64,000 nucleotides of DNA from positions 19,530,052-19,594,051 of the forward strand of contig NC_088776.1 in the NCBI RefSeq assembly GCF_954871325.1. The letters run 5' to 3'. The notes under the pieces are model-generated. The model worked only from the letters and a program-made list of their open reading frames with translations. It did no database searches and had not been told where the DNA came from. Source of the DNA: Gordionus sp. m RMFG-2023. Lineage: Eukaryota; Nematomorpha; Gordioida; Chordodea; Parachordodidae. Positions 12,317 through 24,300 of the stretch are shown here, in pieces. The position numbers were made by a program, and so were the translations under genes. Numbering within the stretch: position 1 is the stretch's first letter; every line of letters starts with the position of its first letter.

Positions 12317-15300
12317 TTAATATATTGCAGCAGATTGCACTTCAGATTTTCTTGGATCTGAGGTTGCCCACAATGTATCCTTTATTTTCATGATAGGAAT
12401 GACAGAGTTGAGCCCTTCGGGAACTTTAAATATATTGTGATTCTTGGCGCTTAATTCTTGAATCATTTTATCTGGGAAATGTTCTATTTATAAAAAAAAT
12501 AAATTAGTCTTATTTAAATAGTTTGTGAAATATTAGTAAATGGTAAATTATTCATTTCAAAAAAATTAAATAGACTAAAAAGCCCATCAAGTCTACCACA
12601 AATTTATTCTGCATATGTAAATGTTCTAAAAACTTCACAATTATTTGCTAAAAAAATTGATATTTTTAAAAAACGCAATAATTGTCATATATTACCTTCA
12701 ACATCAACCCTATTAGTGTCAAGATTCATGTAGATTCTAGGTCTAGCAATAGCCTGAGGTAAAGTATCCCCTAACGCTAGCAAGTTGAGCAAGACTTGAG
12801 CTACCCCACTAATTATACGAGAACCGTTAGAACCCCCTATAACAAGCCGAAGACCACAAGGCTTATCTATTTCATAGATTATTGTGGGAACCATGTTTGA
12901 TAAAGGTCTCTTGCCCGCACGGGGTGCATTCGGTAACTAAAGTATTTAAAATTTAATGCTGTCTTTTTTTTTAATACCAAAAATTATAGGTTTTCACTTT
13001 TTTATTTAGTAATCTGAAAACAAGCGATATACATTTTTTATTTTATTAATAAGTTTGAACTAAATGATTAATTTTGTAATAGTTAAAGGCTTCATCAACT
13101 AAAGATTTAAAATAAAATATTAAAGTGAACAAAAAATCTAACAATCGATAAAAAAATTTAAATTATTGCTAAACTACCCTTCGAATCAAATATTTGAAAA
13201 AATCGATTTCTGAAATATAAATTGTCTAATAATATTAACCGAAACCACATAATAAATAACACCTAATTGCCCATTCGAGCTATTATAAAATAAATATGAG
13301 GATTATGAGATTTTAAAATCTAACTAGTTTGCCATTCTTCTCGGGTGGAGAAGTAAAATCGTTCATTTCGTCATTCAACAGGATGCCGTGTTTGGTTATT
13401 ATTTTTGACCCAAAAATATTATTCAAAGTACTTTTTATTTATTTTTAAATGAAAAATATAAATTATTCTATCAAATTATTTGTTAAATCAGTTTGATATT
13501 TAAAAAAACGCAGTGACAAATCAATACTCCTCAGTAATGCTGTAAACATTTCTAAAAAAATCGTAGGCGTTCAACGTTCACCGATGAAAATCGAACGCGA
13601 TCACGTTCAACCTTCACCTTCAAAAATGGAACCGTTCGTTCAAACTATGAATTAATTTTTATTTTAAATTTCATTTAATATAAATAAATGCCATTTATTT
13701 TTTAACACAATATATTAGCCATGTTTAAAATTAATAGTTTTAAGAATATTATTTATTAAAAAAAATTTCTTATTAATTTTTAAATTAATAAAACTTTTAT
13801 ATATCATAAAATGTAATTATTTATAAAATATATAAATTTATAATACTTTAAATTGTGTTTAACTAATAAATAAAACCTTTGATAAAAACAAATTTTAAAT
13901 AATCACACTAAAAAAAAAAATTATGAAAGATATTAACTATTTTATATTCATGTATATATATTTAATGATTTTTACTTTATAAAATCTATTATAAAATGAT
14001 AATAATTTAATAAGTCTATGAAATACAACAATCTAAAATAAATTTTTAACAGGATACTTATGGCTATATTCCATAAAATAATAAATATAACAATCAAGTA
14101 TCAGCTACTATTCAAATTAAACAACCAATGACCGAGAAAAAGTATCTCTTTAAATTAGAACTTTATGAATATTATATTTTTTAAACATATTTTACATTTG
14201 GTAAGGATAGAATTAATTTATTAGATATATGATGTTACTGTTTTTATTGGACATGATGGTAATGTTAATCCAGAATTAGATGATGATAATGAAATAACAA
14301 AAGCCATGTTAACATTAATCTATAAATAATATTCAAGATAATAAACTATAATAAAAGACAGATATAATCTTGTGATAAAGAAAATTAGTATATATTTTTT
14401 TTCAAAAGAATAAAAATAAAAACATTTTCTAAAATTGAAAAAACATAAAAATCAAACGTGTTCATCAAGGAACGCGTTCGCGTTCAAAGTTTGTCAAAAA
14501 TAAATAGAACGTCGTTTATATTTTTTTTCATAAAAACGAACTTAGTTCACGAATGCGTTCGTTTACAACATTACTCCTCAGTATATCAATATGACAAATT
14601 TTTTAAAGGCCTAATTTTAGGGTGATTATATCGAGAAAAATAACGCTAATAGGAATTCATATATATCTTTCCAGAGTTTTTCCTAAAGTTTTGGGTCTCA
14701 TTTATCAATTAATAATTATCTAAGCCAAAAGGAAAATTATGTATATAACCTAGTAACGGATACCATAAGTTCGTCATCATCTATTACACTTACGTGAGCC
14801 GTCCCCACTTTATTTATGGAATTGATAGGGGGTATATTATAATGTCCGCTGGAAAAATCGAAAGTCGTATCATTAGATATAGAATGAACGATGGCTCTTA
14901 GATCGGGGTATGAGTAAGGTTTATCGGAAGAGAACTGATAGTGTAGGTTATTTGATAAGGAATCGTCATTAGTTCCCATTGATTCATAAGTATAGTTGTA
15001 TGACTATAAGAATATTTTTTAAATAATTATTATGGGTAATTACAAAATGAATCATTTTTCATCTTTTAGTTCATTACAAATCATTTGACAAATATGAAAC
15101 AAAATTTGAAAGGTGTTTTTATGGATCTATATCTCAATCAGATGGTGGTATATACAAGGAAACCAAACCAGTTCGGATCATGAATTAATTATAAATGGTT
15201 CTGTAAACATTTCTAAAAAAATCGAATGCGTTCAACGTTCATAGTCAAAAATTGCAAATCCCCACAGGAATTAAATTTTTTAGCTGATTAGCAACTATTT

Positions 15301-18300
15301 CCGAATCCTGTCAAATTTATTAATTAAAGTATTTGGCTATAAAAAATATATAATTTTTATCAAAATACTTTAGATTTATTAATATTCTTATAAATATCTA
15401 AATACTAATAATAATTTATCAAGAATATTTTAAATTTCTGCTAAATACATAAGAATATGTTAAAAGTTACTTTTGAAACATAACTAGTTACAGTTACTAG
15501 TTACATTGGCAAAAACATAACTAGTTACAGTTACTTGTTACATTTTTACAAAAGTAACTAGTTATTAGTTACAATTATTTTCAAAAGTAGCTAGTTACTT
15601 ACTTTATACATCATTCATATGCGCATTATTTATTTATTGAATGCATTTATTTAATATAAAAAAAATTAGGATAAACAAAGTATAATCAGTTATTTAAAAT
15701 AATATACAATTTATTTATATAAAAAAATATCGCAAAATTGAATATTTACATCGAATATAAAAATATATATTTGCATTGAAAAAAAAACATTTATTTTTCA
15801 TAAAAATTAGAATCTAATAAATGTTTATTTGCTTTTAACAACAAATTAATTTCAAAGTTATTATCTAGTAGACGTGCTCGTTTATCTCCAAAAATGAGCT
15901 TACCTAGACTGAACAAGCGCTCTACGGGAGCACTTGATGTTAGAACAACATTATATTTAATAAAGAGTAATTTTAACTTTGGAAAATCGTTATATAAAGA
16001 AAAAGTGTTGTTATTAGATTTGATAAAGTAGAATATTTTGGCGCTTTAGGTCAAAAAATCCAACTACATCAAGTGATGTTGGTTTTGAGCCTGATTCATT
16101 CGTCTGGGATTCACTTTGAGGTATTAAAGTATTTATTAAATTTAAAATTTCCTCCTTTTTTGCTTTATTCCTTTCTTGCCTAATCCAAGGCCAGTCAGTT
16201 TTAAATAAGGGGTGAAGAATTGCAGCAATGATGTTGTCATTATCATAAAGATTATTAAACCTATAACATGATATTTTTGTTAGACTTGGTTCTTGTAAGT
16301 AATGATTAATAATTTAATATTAAATTCTAAAATAATCTGTCTTTGTTTTTCCTTATACTAAATTAAATTTTTTTTTATTACGTATGATATGAAGTTCCAA
16401 TGCTTGTTACTTGACGGAAAAAAATATATTGTGCTACATTTGTAAATAAATATAATATTAAAATTTATTAAATTACTTGAATTTGCTTACAAAATTATGA
16501 AGCCCAGTAGCAATGTAACAATTTAAGAAAAGAAAATCAATTTGAACGGGAAATTATAACAATCAGACATTTTCACAAAATTTTAAATTAATAAATTTAA
16601 TTTAAAAAATAAATTTAATTTAAAATTAATTTATCACAACATATTGAAAATAAAATTAATTATTTGAATATAACTTTAAAAGTAACTAGTTACTTTTGGC
16701 AGTTACATTTCAAAAATTATAACTAGTTACAATTTTAAAAATATAACTAGTTACAATTTTAAAAATAAAACTAGTTACAATTATTTTTTAGCCAAAATGT
16801 AACTAGTTACTATAGTCTAGGAATCGATAGGATATTTTATTTAAAGTCATTGCCTTAGTTTTACAAATTTTACTAGACAGATATCAATATGGTGTCAATA
16901 GCGTCTCCAGCTGATTTGCATTGATACATACTTTTATGAATGAATCGTCGGTCTAGGTATTATTATATGTTATTGGATGTAAACTTTTAACAAATAATTT
17001 TTTTAAGTCTAGAAAATTAAAATGGCTATCTTGATTAAAATTTTATTTAATTTGCTAATTAGTTTATACAAAAAAATTGGAAAAATCTTTTGGTCTTATG
17101 ATTTCCTTCTTCTATGTACTCAGCAATTATAATGATTCTCAAGGTCCCTGTATACAAGAACTTTCTTCCAGTTGGTAAAACCCGTTTTGGTATAGATTTG
17201 ATTCACCACTCTTTAAGTTATAGATTTTACTTAAAAGGCAAAGAACTGCATCAGTTTCAATTATTTATTCAACCTATAGTGCCTAAAAAACTCTTCTTTC
17301 ATTATTACTAACAGTCTTTTACCATTATTGTTGTTAAAAAGCCCGAATTGGGTCGATTTTTTAAAACGACTCGATTAGGATTTTAGCCAAAATAATATTA
17401 TGTAAGCTTCGTTATTTGGCAAATAGATGTTCAAACCTTTCTGCTATCTATGAGCAAAATCTCCAGACTTACATAATATTATTTTGGTTATAACTTTGAT
17501 CTAGCCGTTTTTTAAATCGACCCAAAATGGACTTTTTAACACCACTATATGTTGGCCTATTTGGTGATGCCTAATTTAAATTAGTTGTAAAATATTTTCA
17601 ATAAGAATTACTTAAAAATCTAACCTATTCATTTTGTTATTGCAAGCTTAAGCTCATTTTCCTTATTCTGAATCTTGGCATCTTGATCATTTTCGCTCTT
17701 CCACCAAATTAACTACATTTACATTTTCTTATTCCTCATTACAATATGAGGTGCGTTGACGATATTAGGTATTTCGGAATGAATAGTATTTTAAACCGAT
17801 AGTGGTTTGAACAACAGTTATTTCTCTCTGATTACATACTTATTTTTAAAAAATTTAACAAAAAATGTTAAGGAAAATAAAATAAAAAAAAACCTTCTTT
17901 TTTTGAGGGAATGGGGGGGGGGCAGTTAAAATTTTTTGGGAAATAGGTCTAGAATCAGGCCTGTCGAGCAATATTATTATCAGCGCTAAGGATAATTCAA
18001 TTTGTAAGCCATAACACTAATAATAAAAATTTGGTACCTGAAAAAGCTCATACTCATCCATCAAATATTGATGAACTAGCAGAAAGTTTCTAACATGAAG
18101 CGATGTGCAGACTCAAAACCTCTTCAAATTTATGAGGAAGTTGTAAAACTAGACCAAAGCGTTCAGTCACGCATGTTATCGGAAAAGTCAAAGGTAAAGC
18201 ATACCAATTCAAAACGTGAGAATTTGCAAGACCTCATTAAATTTGATGGTTTGAAATTATTATTAAAACTATTACATATAATATCTTATAAATGTTTTAA

Positions 18301-21300
18301 AAAAAATTATATAAACCTAAAAAAACAAGTTCCTAAAAAAGAACAATAGTTAAATTTAAAAATATGATATGCATGTTCTGCCTAAGGAATAGGAATTCCC
18401 TACAAATATTTGCGATTTAATTTTTGTGATCTAAATTATTTAACTGTACATTTGGTAGACGTTGCTATTGGTAAGAATATACTTTTAAATTTGTTTATTT
18501 TTTTAGTCTCTGCTTGAGTAAGCAGGTTGCTATTATTATTAGTGGGGAAAAATGAGGCATATGTATAATCCCCAATAAAGGATTTGCCCATCGGGGGATA
18601 GTGGTCAGACCATCAGGCCATTATCTGTTGAGAGGTTTCAGGGTCCTAGAATAATAGATATGCGAGCCTTTTTATTGATAGGGGGCTTAATAATTTGTTT
18701 ATTGAAGAGTGACGTTAATGTCAACCTTCTTTTGATGCAATTGAGGTCCTAAAGTCACTTTTAGTTGTTCAATAGTTAAGAAATTCCATAGATTTTTGAT
18801 GAGCAGAGTTTCCAGCCATTTGTGGCCTCCGATTTTATGTTGGTTTTGAAAGAGTTGAATGTCCTCAAAAGATGAAGATGAATTTGTAGAAGATTTTGAT
18901 ATTGGGGTGAAAAAATGTTTCCTTGGATCGCTATTGTGGGAAAGGTGTATCAGGAGAGACACTGTCTTGGCATATTCTCGAAAGCGACGAGACACTGTCT
19001 TGGCATTCTCGGAAGCGACCTAGTTCACCCTCATCATTGCATGAACTGTAACCTCCTAGTAAATGCCAAGGGAATGCATGACCTCAATTGCATCAAAAGC
19101 CAATGTCGACATCAATGTCACTCTTCAATAAACAAATTATCAAGACTCTTATTAAAAAAGGCTCATATACCTAATATTCTAGAACCCTGCAACCTCTCAA
19201 CAGATGAGACCTAAGATCCGGCGGTCTTACACTATCCCCTGGCCAATGAGCAGATCCCTTATTTGGAAATATACATGTGTCTTATTCTTCCCTATCAATA
19301 TTAATAGTAACCTGCTTATTCAAGCAAAGACTAAAAAAATAAACAAATACAAAAGCCTCAGCAATGTTATATTCTCACTAATAGCAACGTCTACCAATGG
19401 ACAGTTCGATCTAATAACTTTTAGTTTGGATATAATAGTATTTTTAAATTACATATTATAGGAGATTGGACAAAAGGATAATCATGTTTGTAACGAACGA
19501 ACTCAAATACCACAGCCTGGTATATGAATGGAAATTATTCCATGTCAAAATTATTTGTTCAATTATATGCCATTCGAGTATCTATAAACGCTATTTTTAT
19601 CACAGCTGTTTATTGTGTGCTCCAAAAAAATGCAAAACACGTGTGATAAAGTATTCGAAATAATTTTCTTAGGAAAGAGAATTCCCTAATCCATTATTTA
19701 TGCATGGATTTTAAAAAGTCTGCTATGAGTGCGGTTAAAATTATTATTGGTATGTTTATTAATATTTTTATTTTGTTTAAATAGGGGAGCATACCGTAAT
19801 GCATTTTTTTAAAAGAAAACTAAAATATAAAAAGGACATTTTTTGGAAAATTGAAATTGAAACATAGCCATTTATAAAGTATTATTGATTTAAAAGCCAG
19901 TTTTATAGTAAAGAAGAAACACATACATTTTATTTTATATCATCATGTAGCAATTCAATAAAATTATCAATGAACTCACTACATCGGAAGTAGGATCACC
20001 GAGCAAGTGTGCGTGAGCTTGACTAAACTTAAGCGCTTCTACCAGCCAATGGTAATAGAGCGCCGTATAAGTTGCAGGAAGGTTCTTGAAATATTTATTT
20101 TTCACTCTTTCATAACCAGGTGTTTCGATAATTTTTTCGCTTATGAATCGCCTAGATTTTCCAACTTTTTTCTTTTCCCCGGAATCTGCAAATGAATCAA
20201 AATAAGACACCAAATCTTCGGGTGAACTCCCATCTTTTTCTTGCATATTTATGATAACTTTTTTAAGGGAAGGATATTTCTGGGTAAGGCTATCAAAGAA
20301 TTGTACATCTAGATCGGAAATGCCGTTACTAACTCTATAATAAAGGAATAGGAAAAACGGAAGGTGAGAAAACAAATGGATTTATCAAAACCTAATCAAA
20401 AGGAACTTTTTTTATTCGCAAAAAAGAAATGCCAATAATTAAGTCCTAACTTTACAGCACTGAAAAATATAAATTATTTTGCCAAATATCATGAAAAATA
20501 ATATTCAAGGAAGTATAAAGTAAATGTACTTTTTAATTTTTTCTTCACTAATTTCTTCGTTATGAAAGCCATCTATATCGGAATAAGAAGTCAATCGAGA
20601 TAAACCCAGTTTTTCTATGATCTGAAGAATAAGAGCCAAAACTGGGCCGGAAGCTGGTAAAGGAAATGTTAAGGCTCTATATCTCCCTTTCATGAGATTG
20701 AAACTATAAGGGCGTCTAAGCACAGGTTGAAACGTATACAGGTCTTCCAAAGTGAGTAAGCCTCCTTTGGCTTGAACCTTTCGTTATTAATATTTATTGT
20801 ATAAGAAATATATTATTACTAATTGGGTAAATAAAACAACACGTGATTTAACATTAGATTGTTAATAACAATATGGCTAGGATTAAATCAATAATATGTC
20901 AATTTCATAATGCAAATAATGATAGTCACGTGTCCCTTAATTTTACTCATTACCAATGAAAATTGCTTTCATTTAAATTTATACTTGAAATGGATTTAAA
21001 TAATTAAAAGATAATAAAAATTCATTATTCGTAAAAGGGATCATTAATTTTAAAAAAGGAAATAATAGTGAAAAATACCATCTTAATATAAATAAGACCG
21101 ATTTTTTATGGAATTCCTAACCCACCTAGAGCCTGATAAAAAAAGGATTTTATAATAATTTTACCAATTTCATATTGACACATAAAATATAATTGTAAAT
21201 TGTGTAAGAATTGGAAATCCTGAATTCGATGTATAAAAAAATATATTAAAGGTTATGCTTATAAAATGACAAAACGGTTTGGTTAAAAAAATGTCGCCAA

Positions 21301-24300
21301 ATGAGATCGGCACTAGAGGTCTGCAATTGGGCGTATTATTGCCAATAAGCCCGTCCAATTGTTTTTAATTTTTTAACCTGCCCGCCTGCCCATAGTTTTT
21401 TAAAATTTTTTTGCCCTACCACCCATAGTTATTTATAAAATTTACATTCTCGTTAGTCCACTTAAAAATTTTGGTTTAAACAACACACCAGCCCAGTGTT
21501 TAAAAAATATTTTAATGGCTTGCCTGGCTCTTTATTTAGTTGATGTATTCTTAATTAAACTCATAAAATATGCAATATTAAATAAAAAAAATGATTTTTA
21601 CATTTCGGAAATTTAAAATTAACTCACATTGTTTTAAAAATATTTTTAACCTACCCGCCTGATGTTTAAAACATTTTAGCCCGTGAGCGGAGGGGCTGAA
21701 AACCCACCATTTGCAGACCTCGATTCGGTACAGTTCTATTTATTTTTTTTGTAATTTATCAAGCAAGTATATAGTTAATTTTGCACGCCACTGCGCCAAA
21801 ATCAATATTAATGTAAGGTGTCATATCAATAATTTTTTTGAATACGTTTAATTAATCAATACAAATCAGAGACCTGCAAGCTCGTTATACAAGACGAGTC
21901 GCATTAAAAAAAATTTTAAAAAATGCCCGGGTGGTGCTTTATATTTCAAATCGCCATTATTACCAAAGAAAATTAAAAATAATTAGTATATATTTTTAAA
22001 AAATCCGGACTAGGCCAAAAACTTTTTGAAAAATCCGGGGCGAGCTGGGCTGGCCGTGCAGATGGTATCCCCGGGTCTCTGATATAAAAAATAATAAAAC
22101 TTATATATTTTTTTAAATAATTCCTATTCAGATAAGTATTTTTGATACACTTGTAGCTTAGAAAAATCACTGAAGAGATTGATCCTAAAGGTGGTGTGTT
22201 CATTTTTATTATAAAAATAAAATAATAATATGAAAATACCAGTATATTAAAATAAAATTTTTTATTGAAAGCATAAATTATAAATTTTTGAATATTATAT
22301 TATCAATGCTGTAAACATTTCTAAAAAAAACGAAATGAATAAATTTTTTTAAAAAAATTTAATTTAATTTATAAATACTAGTGCTGTAAATGTTACTTAA
22401 AAAAATAAACGCGTTACTCGTTACGTCTGAAAAAAGTAACGCATTACTGTTACTCGTTACCTTGTGGAAAAAGGAATGCGCGTTACTGACTATTCAAAAA
22501 AGTAAAGAGTTACTCGTTACTTAAAAAATTATATATTATTTATAAAAAAAATTTTTTCCCTATATCTATATAAATAAAATTATGCAAAAAAGAATATATA
22601 TTAAGATATCTTATTATAATAATTTATTTTATATATAATTTGGAAATAAAATAATACAAAAATATGTTATAAGATAAGATATTTTTGTAATAATTTTTAT
22701 TTAATTTAGCAACAATCGATTTTAAATTTTGATCGATAAACAAGAGTGCTTAGTGCTAAAGACACGTTCAAATGGTGCAAAGGTATTGGATAAATTAAAT
22801 TTAAACTGGGGGAATTTATTAAATATTAAAAATAATCTTTATTTTGAAAAAAACTTAGTTGATCGTCAAATGGATCTTCAGTAGATCATTATCCGATTTC
22901 TTAAAAATTTTTTTGAAAATAATCTGAACATGTGTTTTTTTAAGGAATCAAGTCTGGCTTTTCTTTGTCAAGATTTTTTCTCAAACAAAAAGTTTCCTTC
23001 TGTCACTGGCATCTAGTTGACGAGAGCCAATCTCATTTAAATAGTGGGTTAATTATTGATGATAATATATATTCAATTGGAACAAAATATTATCAAAATA
23101 CAAATTGTGAACAATACTGTAACTGTATACCTTTTGTCATTGTTTTGCAGAATTGAATTAATAAGTGACTTACAAAATGAAATTATTTAAAGCCATATTT
23201 AAATATTATAATAGTTATCGTGGGAGTGAGATTTCCCAAATGCATTTTTTCTTATCTCTCTAAAATCGAAAGAGTCGTAGGAACAGATTCCAAAACCTAT
23301 AAAATCATATATATAGGCATAGAATATTCATCTATGAACGACTTGTCATTATCTGAAATCTCTAATTTAGATTTATCACAAGATTCGTCAAATTTATGGC
23401 CGTTCTCCATAGAAAGAATTCCATGTTAAAACCAGTTTCAGATATCCCATTTTTTCCTTAAAAATGGTTGCACAGTTTAGAGGATGCCCATGTTTATTCC
23501 ACAATTAAGGTTAAAATAGAGTTTGGACTCAATTTCCACTTACAAATTGTAAACTTAGTACCCTTAATTTTTTTCATTGTTATAAAAAGTGTTTCTTATT
23601 AAAGCCAAAGCAGGCTTTAATCATCTTCATCTAAAGAAAATGTACAATTGACATAATATTCTTTATAAAATAAATTAAATATTAATAAGAATATAAATTT
23701 ATATACATTTATTGATTCATATAAATTAGATTAACAATCTTGACTGAAAATTTAATAACAAAAATTTAAAATAAAAATGAAGGAATTTGGTGGTTGATGT
23801 GAATTAATAACTCGACTTAATTATTTATAAAATTTAAAAAATATATTAAAGTAATTTTATAATACAATAAAATATCTTTTCCCATATTTTTTAAGGATTT
23901 GAAGTAACGAGTAACGTTTTGTGTTACCGTTACTCATAAAACGTGTTGCCTCTAGAAGAGGGCAACGAATGGCTTTCTTTTTCTTCAAAAAAGGTAACGC
24001 AGTTTGTGACGACATTACTTTAGAGCACTAATAAATACGATATATTTGTAACAAAATATATATTAGCCATGTTTAAAATAATTAGTTTTAAGTGAATAAC
24101 TAATTATTTTTATTTTTTTAAAAAAATTTCTTATTAATTTTTAAGATATGAAAACTTTTATATACCATATTAAATTTAATTATTTATAAAATATATAAAT
24201 TCATAATACTTAAAAAGTGTTCAACTATTAAAATATGAAAACCTTGATAAAAACTAAGATATAATAAAGTAATTTAATAATTTACACTAAAAATAAATAA

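Noticed and set aside
19935-20375. 146-codon ORF as a complete gene
   Set aside because: It is GGT exon 8 (19980-20334) plus intron sequence at both ends.
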